Below, one piece after another: positions 15,743 to 24,294 of a stretch of 64,000 bases of DNA. How positions within the stretch are numbered: position 1 is the first letter of the stretch; each line of letters starts with the position of its first letter. A model generated the notes under the pieces. It had not been told where the DNA came from and made no database searches. It saw only the letters and a program-made list of their open reading frames with translations. Where the stretch lies: NCBI RefSeq assembly GCF_019203985.1, contig NZ_JAGSPD010000005.1, positions 186,001 through 250,000 on the forward strand, written 5' to 3'. Made by a program: the position numbers and the translations under genes. This DNA is from Winogradskyella luteola. GTDB taxonomy: Bacteria; Bacteroidota; Bacteroidia; Flavobacteriales; Flavobacteriaceae.

Positions 15743-18700
15743 ATGAGCAATTTCGAAACCATAAAAAACAAGTTACAAGAGTTCATTAAAAAGTACTACA
15801 CCAATGAACTACTAAAGGGAGCAATACTATTTTTCGCTATAGGCTTGTTATACCTTATAGTAACTTTATTGGTAGAATACATGCTATGGCTTAACCCAAC
15901 GGCCAGAACTGTTCTGTTTTGGACATTCATTGCTGTTGAACTTGGGTTGTTTATTAAGTTTATTGCTATTCCGCTATTGCACTTATTCAATCTACGAAAG
16001 GGCATCAATTACGAAACCGCATCAAAACTTATCGGAAACCATTTTCCTGAGGTTAATGATAAATTATTAAATGTCTTACAGCTTAATCAGAATCCCGCTC
16101 AGTCGGACTTATTGATTGCCAGTATAGAACAGAAATCACAAGAATTACAGCCTATCCCGTTTAAATCGGCGATTAATTTTAAATCCAATACCAAATACTT
16201 AAAGTATGCCGCAATTCCGATTGCAATATTGCTTTTATCATTCTTAACGGGAAAAATCAATTGGTTTAGTGATAGTTATGAGCGAGTGGTGAATTATAAA
16301 ACCGCTTATGAACCGCCAGCACCATTTCAATTTTTTGTGCTGAATGAATCGCTTCAGGCCATTGAGGGCAAGGACTTTAAATTAAAAGTGTCTACAGCTG
16401 GGGATGTTATTCCCGAGAATGCACAGATTCAGTTTAATGGACAATCCTACTATTTACAACAATTGGCGCCAGGCGAGTTCCAATACACGTTTAATTTACC
16501 AAAAGAAACTATAGAATTTACACTTTCGGCTAATGATGTCAACTCTAAACCGTACCAATTGGAGGTGGTTAATACACCAAATTTGGTGAATTTTGAAATG
16601 GCACTAGATTATCCTTCGTATACCAGAAAGCAGGATGAGGTACTTAAAAGTACAGGTTCTGCTGTGATTCCTGAAGGCACAAAAGTCACATGGAGAGCAC
16701 TCACCAAATCTACAAGCAAAGTCAATATCTACTCTAATGACACCCTAAGCTTTACACAAAATGAAGATGGAAAGTTTGAAGCCACAAAGCGTCTCTACAG
16801 AAATTATAACTACAGCATATCCACAAGTAACGATAAGCTTAAAGATTACGAAAATTTAGCTTATAGCATAAGTGTTGTTAAAGACTTAAGTCCAGAATTA
16901 GACATTAAGGTTCAAAAAGATTCTATTGACCAGCAGAGCCTTTATTTCTATGGACAGGCAAGTGACGATTTTGGATTAACAAAGTTGAATTTGGTGTATT
17001 ATCCGGTTGACGATGAAGCGAATAAAGTTGTTGAACCTATTTCTATTTCAAAATCAAATTTCAGTGAGTTTGTAAGTGCGTTTCCAAATCAGTTTAATTT
17101 GGAAGAAGGAGTAAGTTATCAATTGTATTTTGAAGTGTTTGATAATGACGCACTTCACAATTACAAACGTACAAAAAGTAGCGTGTTTAGCTATAGAAAG
17201 CGCACAAAAGAAGAAGAAGAACAAAAGCAATTACAAGAGCAAAACGAAACCATTAAAGATATTGGTAAAACGTTTGAAAAGCTTCAGGAACAAGATAAAA
17301 AGCTCGAAGAATTTTCTAAAACCCAAAAAGAAAAACAGCAACTCAACTTTAATGATAAGAAGAAGTTTGAAGACTTTTTAAAACGTCAGAAGCAGCAGGA
17401 GCAGTTGATGAAAAACTTCAACAAAAAACTACAGGATAATCTCAAAGAATTCCAAGAAGAGAAGAAAGAAGACCAGTTTAAAGAGGATTTAAAAGAACGT
17501 CTAAAAGAGAATGAAGAGCAGCTTAAAAAAGACGAGAAGCTTTTAGAAGAGCTAGAGGAATTAAAGGATAAGATCAATAAAGAAGAATTCACGCAAAAAC
17601 TTGAAGAACTTGCAAAGCAAAATAAAAACAAGAAACGTAGCATGAAACAGCTCTTAGAGCTGACAAAGCGTTTCTATGTAATGAAGAAGGCCGAAAAAAT
17701 TGCGAATCAACTAGAAGATTTATCAAAAAAGCAAGAAGAGCTTTCAAACAAGGACAAAGAGAACACCAAAGAAAAGCAAGACGAATTAAATAAAGAATTT
17801 GAAAAGCTACAAAAGGATATCGAAGATTTAAAACAAGAAGATAGACGGCTTCAAAAGCCAATGAAAATTCCTGTGGATGAGTTTTTGGAAGATGGTGTAA
17901 AGTTTGACCAAAAAGAAGCAAAAGAAGCCCTAGAAAAGAAGGCGCAAAGCGAAGAAGAACAAAAACCACAAGAAGCCCAAGAGCAACAGCAAAAGGCTCA
18001 GGAAAAGCAAAAAAAGGCCGCAAACAAGATGAAGCAAATGAGCGAAAAGATGATGCAGATGATGTCTGGCGGTGGTGGCGGAGGCAACCAAATGACTGAA
18101 GATATTGATATGCTTCGTCAGATTTTAGAAAATTTGTTGCTCTATTCCTTTGACCAAGAAGCGTTGATGAACACATTTGAAAGTATTGATGTGAACAATA
18201 ATAAATATGGAAAGTATATTATTGAGCAAAGCAATCTCAGGGAGCATTTTGAGCACATTGACGATAGTTTGTTTGCATTGTCCTTGCGTCAGCCAAAAAT
18301 TTCAGAGAAAGTCAACTCTCAGATCACAGAGGTTTATTTTAATATAGATAAAGCATTGGGGCAACTGACGGAGAACAGAATATACCAAGGAGTCTCATCC
18401 CAACAATATGCGATTACAGCTAGTAATGAATTGGCAAGCTTCTTAAGCGATGTGTTAGACAATATGGAAATGTCTATGAATCCCTCGCCAGGTTCTGGTG
18501 GTGGTGGCGATCAACAACTTCCGGATATTATCATGAAGCAGGAAGAATTGAATAAGCAAATGGAAGAAGGAGTTAAGAAGCAGGAAGAAGGCAAATCGGG
18601 AGAGGAAGGAAAAGAAGGCGAAGGAGAAAAACCAGGTGAAGACGGTAAAGATGGAAAAGAGAGTGAAGGAAAACAACCAGGCGAACAAGGTCAGAAAGGG

Positions 18701-19342
18701 CAAGAAGGCGAAAGCGGACAGAGTGGAGAAAATGGTAAGTCTGGCGAACAACAAGGCGAAGGTGGAGAAGGAGGACAAAATGGTGAAAATGGCAATCAGA
18801 ATGGAGAAGGTAATCAAGATGGTAATAGTAAAGATGGAAAAGGGGGAAAGAACGGAAAAGATGGTAAAAATGGGGGAGATGGAACGGACGGTGAAGGCGA
18901 AAAGAATGACGGTTATGGTGAAGGAGGAAGTGAAGAACAAAATGCCGAATTATTTAAAATCTATCAGCAGCAACAGCAATTAAGACAAGCCTTAGAAGAC
19001 CGTTTGGCTAAGGAGGGAAAGATAGAATCCGCGGGACAATTGATAAAGCAGATGGAAGAGGTTGAACTCGATTTGTTAAACTACGGTTTCACCAATCAAA
19101 CACTTCAAAAGATGATGGATTTACAACATCAGTTGTTAAAACTTGAAAATGCGACTTTTATGCAAGGTCAAGACACCAAACGAGAATCTGAAACCAATAC
19201 AAAGGAATTTGACAAGGCAAACCCCAATCAAATCCCTACAGCTAAACAATACTTTAATACCACCGAAATATTAAACCGGCAAGCCCTACCTTTGCAAAAT
19301 CATTTTAAGAAGAAGATTCAAGAGTACTTTAAAAATAACTAA
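15743..19342 (+). CDS. DUF4175-family membrane protein with coiled coil and collagen-like tail
   Basis: A 1199-residue protein with three N-terminal membrane helices (about 23-48, 55-83, 152-172), a probable periplasmic beta-rich region (about 175-480), and a very long Lys/Glu/Gln-rich coiled-coil region (about 485-760). It then has a Met-rich and glycine patch, a conserved helical segment (about 790-920) and a hydrophilic G-x-x-type tract (about 952-1062), before a helical C-terminus. The organisation matches the large Bacteroidota proteins annotated DUF4175, whose role is not established. It is the first gene of a run continuing to ybeY (14 bases to the next start). Confidence 0.82.
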   Translation: MSNFETIKNKLQEFIKKYYTNELLKGAILFFAIGLLYLIVTLLVEYMLWLNPTARTVLFWTFIAVELGLFIKFIAIPLLHLFNLRKGINYETASKLIGNHFPEVNDKLLNVLQLNQNPAQSDLLIASIEQKSQELQPIPFKSAINFKSNTKYLKYAAIPIAILLLSFLTGKINWFSDSYERVVNYKTAYEPPAPFQFFVLNESLQAIEGKDFKLKVSTAGDVIPENAQIQFNGQSYYLQQLAPGEFQYTFNLPKETIEFTLSANDVNSKPYQLEVVNTPNLVNFEMALDYPSYTRKQDEVLKSTGSAVIPEGTKVTWRALTKSTSKVNIYSNDTLSFTQNEDGKFEATKRLYRNYNYSISTSNDKLKDYENLAYSISVVKDLSPELDIKVQKDSIDQQSLYFYGQASDDFGLTKLNLVYYPVDDEANKVVEPISISKSNFSEFVSAFPNQFNLEEGVSYQLYFEVFDNDALHNYKRTKSSVFSYRKRTKEEEEQKQLQEQNETIKDIGKTFEKLQEQDKKLEEFSKTQKEKQQLNFNDKKKFEDFLKRQKQQEQLMKNFNKKLQDNLKEFQEEKKEDQFKEDLKERLKENEEQLKKDEKLLEELEELKDKINKEEFTQKLEELAKQNKNKKRSMKQLLELTKRFYVMKKAEKIANQLEDLSKKQEELSNKDKENTKEKQDELNKEFEKLQKDIEDLKQEDRRLQKPMKIPVDEFLEDGVKFDQKEAKEALEKKAQSEEEQKPQEAQEQQQKAQEKQKKAANKMKQMSEKMMQMMSGGGGGGNQMTEDIDMLRQILENLLLYSFDQEALMNTFESIDVNNNKYGKYIIEQSNLREHFEHIDDSLFALSLRQPKISEKVNSQITEVYFNIDKALGQLTENRIYQGVSSQQYAITASNELASFLSDVLDNMEMSMNPSPGSGGGGDQQLPDIIMKQEELNKQMEEGVKKQEEGKSGEEGKEGEGEKPGEDGKDGKESEGKQPGEQGQKGQEGESGQSGENGKSGEQQGEGGEGGQNGENGNQNGEGNQDGNSKDGKGGKNGKDGKNGGDGTDGEGEKNDGYGEGGSEEQNAELFKIYQQQQQLRQALEDRLAKEGKIESAGQLIKQMEEVELDLLNYGFTNQTLQKMMDLQHQLLKLENATFMQGQDTKRESETNTKEFDKANPNQIPTAKQYFNTTEILNRQALPLQNHFKKKIQEYFKNN

Positions 19343-19356
19343 AACCTACAATATTT

Positions 19357-20769
19357 ATGAAAACAATGTATACACTGGCCAGTGTTCTATTTCTGTTTAT
19401 AACCAACCCAACAGCAAAAACGTCTAAAGACATTAGATTAGACAAAAAGTATAAAGTTGAAAGCACATTTTCGGGCAATACTTTAGGAGACGATAGCTTC
19501 CACTTAATTATCGCAAAAAACACATCATCTAAGGCTTACGACATTATTCCTTACCACTATAAAAATGGAGAAACAATACAATTAAAGCCTGTGTCATTTG
19601 CCAAAGAGCCTAATGTGTTATCATTTCATAATAATGAAGGCACTTTATCTTTAATCACAAAATCAAAAGAAGGAAAGTCAGAAAAGATACGAGTTGTCGA
19701 TATTGACTTGGCCACAGGGGAGAGTAAAAAATCTGATAGTTTTTCAGCAGACGATTTTAAGGCAGTAATCAGAGAAAAAGATAAAAACATTTTACTTTAT
19801 GCCGAAAAGGAATCCATTATATTGGTTAATGCCATAGGTACAGAATCTATAGAGACTGTTGAGGTTAAGCCAAGCGATGGAGCTCAAGAGTTTTTTAAAT
19901 CACTTTCTAATAGCAATGTAGATGCAATTAATGCAAGTGAGTTTGTAAAAAACGGTTCTATAAAAGATTTTAGAGCCTATTTTGATGGTGGAGTGCTAAC
20001 ATTAACCCAAGAAGATTCTAAAGAAGGGGCAACAAGTGTTGTTCAAATTCCAGTAGTAAATAATAGTAAATCAATGGCAAATGTTGAAACGCTTAAAAAC
20101 ACTTCATTGAACGGTAAGATTAAAAAAAGCACCTCTTACTTTTCAAACGACAAACTATATCAACTAAAGTTAAAAAAAGATGAAGCCAAACTAGATATAT
20201 TTGATATGAGTACAGTGACCAAAACAACAATAGACCTCTTAAACGAAGCATTTAAGAATGCGGTTTCTGATAAAAACAGTGCTGAAAAGTTTATAAAAAA
20301 TGCTTCAAAAAATGCTAACGCACCAACTGTTACAATCAATAAAGCAGCAAAAGGTGGAGCCAAGGTAAGGTTTGACTATGTTAACAAAAACAGTTATAAT
20401 TATCGTTATAACTGGTGGTGGCATCACCAATGGATGATGCAACAGATTATGTGGCAACAGCAGCAACAAATGCAAATGCACATGCGAGCATCAGGATTTG
20501 GGCCCAACGTTGTCGAAGACGTGTTTTTCGTTAAGGATGAAGAGAGTCATTTTGAAATCGGATTAGACGTAAACGGAAATATAACCAACCCAGAAGATTT
20601 AGAAACAATACATAAAGATATAGACAAGAAAAGTTATATTAATGACTTAGACGAAAACAAAAAATATAAACACTCCTCAACAGTCTTTACAGATAATAAT
20701 TTTAGATACATAGCATACGATAAAAAATCTAAAACATTTGTAATTATAGACAAGGCTCTAAATGATTAG
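19357..20769 (+). CDS. Exported protein of unknown function with a Trp/His/Met/Gln-rich tract
   Basis: A 470-residue protein with a signal-like N-terminus (MYTLASVLFLFITNPTAKTS). The body (about 30-330) reads as repeated beta strands with alternating charged turns. At about residues 349-376 there is an extreme tract including NWWWHHQWMMQQIMW, then QQQQQMQMHM. This kind of His/Met/Trp cluster could bind metal or sit at a membrane interface; both are inference. No named family was recognised. It lies between the DUF4175 gene and ybeY, overlapping the latter by eight bases. Confidence 0.7.
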   Translation: MKTMYTLASVLFLFITNPTAKTSKDIRLDKKYKVESTFSGNTLGDDSFHLIIAKNTSSKAYDIIPYHYKNGETIQLKPVSFAKEPNVLSFHNNEGTLSLITKSKEGKSEKIRVVDIDLATGESKKSDSFSADDFKAVIREKDKNILLYAEKESIILVNAIGTESIETVEVKPSDGAQEFFKSLSNSNVDAINASEFVKNGSIKDFRAYFDGGVLTLTQEDSKEGATSVVQIPVVNNSKSMANVETLKNTSLNGKIKKSTSYFSNDKLYQLKLKKDEAKLDIFDMSTVTKTTIDLLNEAFKNAVSDKNSAEKFIKNASKNANAPTVTINKAAKGGAKVRFDYVNKNSYNYRYNWWWHHQWMMQQIMWQQQQQMQMHMRASGFGPNVVEDVFFVKDEESHFEIGLDVNGNITNPEDLETIHKDIDKKSYINDLDENKKYKHSSTVFTDNNFRYIAYDKKSKTFVIIDKALND

Positions 20770-21169
20770 TTTTAACTACGAAACCAATTTTAAAATTAAT
20801 AATCCTGAAAAGGCAACTTTATGGATTACAAACGCCATAAGTGAAGAAAAGTGTAAGCTGGGTGAGATTAATTACATCTTTTGCTCAGACAATTATTTGC
20901 ACAAGATTAATGTTCAGTTCTTAAATCACGACACACTTACAGATATTATTAGTTTCGATTACTCAGTAGGAAAGGAACTACACGGGGATATTTATATTTC
21001 TGTTGACCGTGTTAAAGAAAATGCTTCTGAATATGATGTGAAATTTGAAGACGAATTGGCTCGTGTCCTCATTCATGGTGTTTTGCATTATTGTGGCTAT
21101 AAAGACAAATCAGATAAGGAAGCCAAGTTAATGCGAAGCAAGGAAGATTACTACCTAAACAAGCGCTAG
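20762..21169 (+). CDS. ybeY: Endoribonuclease / rRNA maturation factor YbeY
   Basis: YbeY is a zinc-dependent endonuclease acting in 16S rRNA 3' maturation and ribosome quality control. This 135-residue protein has the family core: FCSDNYLHKIN..FL.HD..TDIISFDY and IHGVLHYCGYKDKS..E...MR..E. The usual zinc triad is H-x3-H-x5-H. Here the positions are H105, H109 and D115, so the third histidine is an aspartate; I believe this is common in Bacteroidota members. It overlaps the upstream gene by eight bases, indicating co-transcription. Confidence 0.92.
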   Translation: MISFNYETNFKINNPEKATLWITNAISEEKCKLGEINYIFCSDNYLHKINVQFLNHDTLTDIISFDYSVGKELHGDIYISVDRVKENASEYDVKFEDELARVLIHGVLHYCGYKDKSDKEAKLMRSKEDYYLNKR

Positions 21170-21189
21170 TGAAAATCACTATTTCAGTG

Positions 21190-21197
21190 TATCTTTG
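21190..21197 (+). promoter_or_regulatory. -7 box (TATCTTTG) for mnmG
   Basis: An exact TAnnTTTG match 58 bases before the mnmG ATG. The parS-like palindrome at 21226-21241 would lie in the leader, so ParB binding there could affect mnmG transcription. Confidence 0.5.
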
Positions 21198-21225
21198 CAC
21201 GCTGAAAATTTTAGATATTTAATGA

Positions 21226-21241
21226 TGTTCCACGTGGAACA
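21226..21241. other. parS-like ParB-binding palindrome upstream of mnmG
   Basis: TGTTCCACGTGGAACA is a perfect 16-bp palindrome and is identical to the parS sequence known from Pseudomonas, one base per half-site from the general consensus TGTTTCACGTGAAACA. It is repeated exactly at 23135-23150. In many bacteria parS sites cluster near the origin, often around gidA/mnmG. Confidence 0.8.
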
Positions 21242-21255
21242 ATAAGAATAGAATT

Positions 21256-23127
21256 ATGTTTAACGAGGTTTACGATGTTATTGTAGTTGGTGCTGGTCAT
21301 GCTGGTAGTGAAGCTGCTGCTGCTGCTGCCAATATGGGAAGCAAAACGTTGCTAATAACAATGAATCTTCAGAACATAGCACAGATGTCTTGTAATCCTG
21401 CTATGGGTGGTATTGCCAAAGGGCAAATTGTAAGAGAGATTGATGCACTTGGAGGTTATAGCGGTATTGTTTCCGACACGTCGGCAATTCAATTCAAAAT
21501 GCTTAACAAATCAAAAGGCCCCGCAATGTGGAGTCCCAGAGTGCAATCCGACAGAATGCGTTTTGCCGAAGATTGGAGATTGCTTTTGGAGAATACACCA
21601 AATCTTGATTTCTACCAAGAAATGGTTTCTGGGTTACTTATAGAAAAGGATAAAATTGTTGGGGTAAAAACATCTTTAGGGATAGAGGTAAAAGCCAAAA
21701 CTGTTGTTTTAACTAATGGAACCTTCTTAAATGGTTTAATTCATATCGGAGATAAAAACTTTGGAGGAGGAAGAGCAGGCGAAAGAGCTGCAACAGGAAT
21801 TACAGAAGAGCTTATAGAAATGGGTTTTGATTCTGGTAGAATGAAAACGGGAACGCCACCAAGAGTTGATGGAAGATCTTTAGATTATTCTGTAATGATC
21901 GAACAGCCAGGAGATGAAAACCCAGAAAAGTTTTCTTATATAGATGTTACCAAACCGCTTAAAGAGCAACGTTCTTGTCATATGACTTATACAAGTCCAG
22001 AAGTACACGATTTGCTTCGTGAGGGTTTTGACCGTTCTCCAATGTTTAATGGCAGAATAAAAAGTGTGGGCCCTAGATATTGTCCTTCAATTGAGGATAA
22101 AATCAATCGCTTTGCTGATAAAGATAGGCATCAATTATTTGTGGAGCCAGAAGGTTGGAATACCGTTGAGGTTTATGTAAATGGCTTCTCAACATCTTTA
22201 CCAGAAGATGTTCAATTCAATGCGCTTAAATCTGTAAAAGGTTTTGAAAACGTAAAATTTTTCAGACCAGGCTATGCTATTGAATACGATTATTTTCCAC
22301 CAACACAACTAAAGCATACTCTTGAAACGAAATTAGTAGATGGTTTGTTTTTTGCCGGACAAATTAATGGGACTACTGGATATGAAGAAGCGGCTTCCCA
22401 AGGCCTAATGGCAGGTATAAATGCGAGCCTTAAAGTTCAGGAAAAAGACGCTTTTACTCTAAAGCGTGACGAAGCTTACATAGGCGTTTTAATAGATGAT
22501 CTTATCACTAAAGGCACAGAAGAGCCATACCGCATGTTTACATCGCGAGCGGAATATAGAACATTGTTGAGACAGGATAATGCAGATTTCAGGTTGACAC
22601 CCAAAGGCTATGAATTGGGACTGGCTTCTGAAAAACGATTAAAAAGAATGGAAGAAAAACAATCAAAATCTGATGCTTTTGTTCAGTTTTTTAAAGACAC
22701 AAGTGTAAAGCCAGATGAGATAAACCCTGTTTTAGAATCTAAGAATTCGGCAAAAGTGAAACAGCAGGATAAGATGTTTAAGTTATATGCCCGGCCAAAT
22801 ATCACCATAGAAGACATGCGTAAAGTGCATTCTGTGGACGAATATATTACAGCGAATAATTTGGATGCTGAGATTATTGAGCAAACAGAAATACAGGTAA
22901 AATACGCAGGCTATATAGAGAAAGAAAAGAACAATGCAGACAAATTGAACCGTCTCGAAAACGTAAAGATTCCATCAAACTTTGATTACTCCAAGCTTAA
23001 GTCCATGAGTATGGAGGCAAGACAAAAGCTTACTGAAATTCAACCCGTCACTATATCCCAAGCATCAAGAATTAGTGGGGTTTCGCCCAATGATGTTTCG
23101 GTTTTGTTGGTGTATTTAGGAAGGTAG
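21256..23127 (+). CDS. mnmG: tRNA uridine-5-carboxymethylaminomethyl modification enzyme MnmG (GidA)
   Basis: MnmG, with MnmE, builds the cmnm5 group on U34 of certain tRNAs, using FAD and NADH in the cytoplasm. The 623-residue length is standard. The FAD-binding motif GAGHAG is at 12-17, followed by SCNPAMGGIAKGQ, the family block GGGRAGERA, the cysteine-containing RYCPSIEDKI, and the C-terminal tRNA-binding part (ARQKLTEIQPVTISQASRISGV). It is flanked on both sides by parS-like palindromes; the downstream one overlaps its stop codon. mnmE is not in the window. Confidence 0.97.
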   Translation: MFNEVYDVIVVGAGHAGSEAAAAAANMGSKTLLITMNLQNIAQMSCNPAMGGIAKGQIVREIDALGGYSGIVSDTSAIQFKMLNKSKGPAMWSPRVQSDRMRFAEDWRLLLENTPNLDFYQEMVSGLLIEKDKIVGVKTSLGIEVKAKTVVLTNGTFLNGLIHIGDKNFGGGRAGERAATGITEELIEMGFDSGRMKTGTPPRVDGRSLDYSVMIEQPGDENPEKFSYIDVTKPLKEQRSCHMTYTSPEVHDLLREGFDRSPMFNGRIKSVGPRYCPSIEDKINRFADKDRHQLFVEPEGWNTVEVYVNGFSTSLPEDVQFNALKSVKGFENVKFFRPGYAIEYDYFPPTQLKHTLETKLVDGLFFAGQINGTTGYEEAASQGLMAGINASLKVQEKDAFTLKRDEAYIGVLIDDLITKGTEEPYRMFTSRAEYRTLLRQDNADFRLTPKGYELGLASEKRLKRMEEKQSKSDAFVQFFKDTSVKPDEINPVLESKNSAKVKQQDKMFKLYARPNITIEDMRKVHSVDEYITANNLDAEIIEQTEIQVKYAGYIEKEKNNADKLNRLENVKIPSNFDYSKLKSMSMEARQKLTEIQPVTISQASRISGVSPNDVSVLLVYLGR

Positions 23128-23159
23128 ATTAAAATGTTCCACGTGGAACATTTTAATCT
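23126..23159. other. 34-bp perfect palindrome containing a second parS-like site
   Basis: The core TGTTCCACGTGGAACA (23135-23150) is extended on both sides by AGATTAAAA and its complement, giving a perfect 34-bp palindrome centred at 23142/23143. It begins inside the mnmG stop codon. It is probably a ParB site; in RNA it would also be a strong stem with an AT-rich base that could end transcription. Confidence 0.8.
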
Positions 23160-23207
23160 GAAAATAAAAAAAGCCATCATTCTTAATTTAGCCCGTAGTC
23201 TAATTAA

Positions 23208-24080
23208 ATGAATAACAAACCAACATACCTCCACGTAAAAGACCATTCTGTTTCAGGTGAAGAGTTTCAGTTATTGTACAATGACGAATTGGATATGCTG
23301 GAAACCTATCCGCAACCAAAGTCTGAAAAACTTTCAGAATATTATAAAAGTGAAGACTACATTTCACATACGGATACCAAACGAAATCTTTTAGAAAAAG
23401 TCTATCACGTAGTTCGTGTCATTTCTTTAAAGCGAAAAATGAAACTGATCAATTCATTTGTTCTAAAAAGTTCAACAGCCAATAAAAGAACGCTTTTAGA
23501 TATTGGATGTGGAACAGGCGATTTTTTAGAAACCGCACAAAAAGATAATTGGCAAATATCAGGAATAGAGCCCAACAAAAATGCAAGGCAAATTGCAAAC
23601 TCAAAAACCAACAATTCTGTTTTTGAAATAGAACATTTAGCCAATCTTAAAGCAAACAGTTTTGATGTTATTACACTTTGGCACGTATTAGAGCATTTAC
23701 CAAATTTAGAAATGCATACAAATGTGTTTAAGCATCTTTTAAAACCAAATGGCACTTTGGTCATTGCGGTTCCAAATTTTAAAAGTTATGATGCAGAGTA
23801 TTACAAAAACTTTTGGGCGGCTTATGATGTGCCAAGACACCTCTGGCACTTTTCTAAAACTTCTATTAAAGAGCTTTTCAAAAAAGAAAATATGGTGTTA
23901 ATGAAAACTTTACCGATGACTTTTGATTCTTATTATGTCTGTTTACTTTCTGAAAAATATAGATCAGGATTTATGAATCCGATTAAAGCATTTTGGATAG
24001 GTTGGCGTTCAAACTTAAAAGCAAAACGCACCAAAGAGTATTCTTCTCACATATATGTATTAAAACATCAAAATTCTTAA
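23208..24080 (+). CDS. Class I SAM-dependent methyltransferase
   Basis: A 290-residue protein. The SAM-binding motif LDIGCGTGDF is at about residues 97-106, then the acidic post-strand residue in SGIEPN and the motif IV region FDVITLWHVLEHLPN, as in Methyltransf_12/23-type enzymes acting on small molecules or sugars. The N-terminal 60 residues include HVKDHSVSGEEFQLLYN..., a lead-in common in Bacteroidota members. The substrate is unknown. It lies 48 bases past the mnmG palindrome and may have its own promoter. Confidence 0.87.
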   Translation: MNNKPTYLHVKDHSVSGEEFQLLYNDELDMLETYPQPKSEKLSEYYKSEDYISHTDTKRNLLEKVYHVVRVISLKRKMKLINSFVLKSSTANKRTLLDIGCGTGDFLETAQKDNWQISGIEPNKNARQIANSKTNNSVFEIEHLANLKANSFDVITLWHVLEHLPNLEMHTNVFKHLLKPNGTLVIAVPNFKSYDAEYYKNFWAAYDVPRHLWHFSKTSIKELFKKENMVLMKTLPMTFDSYYVCLLSEKYRSGFMNPIKAFWIGWRSNLKAKRTKEYSSHIYVLKHQNS

Positions 24081-24101
24081 TTCAAATACACAGGTTTAAT
24101 C

Positions 24102-24124
24102 AATATTGCTTCAAATGCAATATT
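24102..24124. other. Hairpin downstream of the methyltransferase gene
   Basis: AATATTGC (24102-24109) pairs perfectly with GCAATATT (24117-24124) around a 7-base loop, 22 bases after the stop. No T-tract follows, so termination is uncertain. The rest of the 214-base gap holds only the promoter at 24261. Confidence 0.4.
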
Positions 24125-24260
24125 ACAAGGATTGAAAAAGAAAAGGGCTTAAAACGCTTTATTTTGATTTATTTTCGATAAATTTTTAAAATAACGTAAG
24201 CAACTAAACATAGATTTTTTCTATAGTTAAAAAATTAGTTAAATCACAAGCTAACTTTTA

Positions 24261-24268
24261 TACATTTG
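24261..24268 (+). promoter_or_regulatory. -7 box (TACATTTG) for the OmpH-like gene
   Basis: An exact TAnnTTTG match 27 bases before the ATG at 24295. Confidence 0.5.
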
Positions 24269-24294
24269 CAAAAATTAAATTTGAACATATAATC

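Noticed and set aside
17589..18176. A 195-residue open frame on the minus strand, with others nearby (for example 18455-18940)
   Set aside because: They lie opposite the Lys/Glu/Gly-rich coding region of the DUF4175 gene. The purine bias of that strand removes stop codons from the other, and the products are Phe/Ser/Leu-rich nonsense.
18590..18930. Short regularly spaced repeats that could suggest a CRISPR array
   Set aside because: They are codon-level repeats of glycine-rich triplets inside an open frame; there are no constant repeat units with unique spacers.
21226..21241. Reading TGTTCCACGTGGAACA as an operator for a one-gene regulator
   Set aside because: The exact parS match and the second identical copy beyond mnmG fit a ParB site better than a local operator; direct repression of mnmG remains a side effect to consider.
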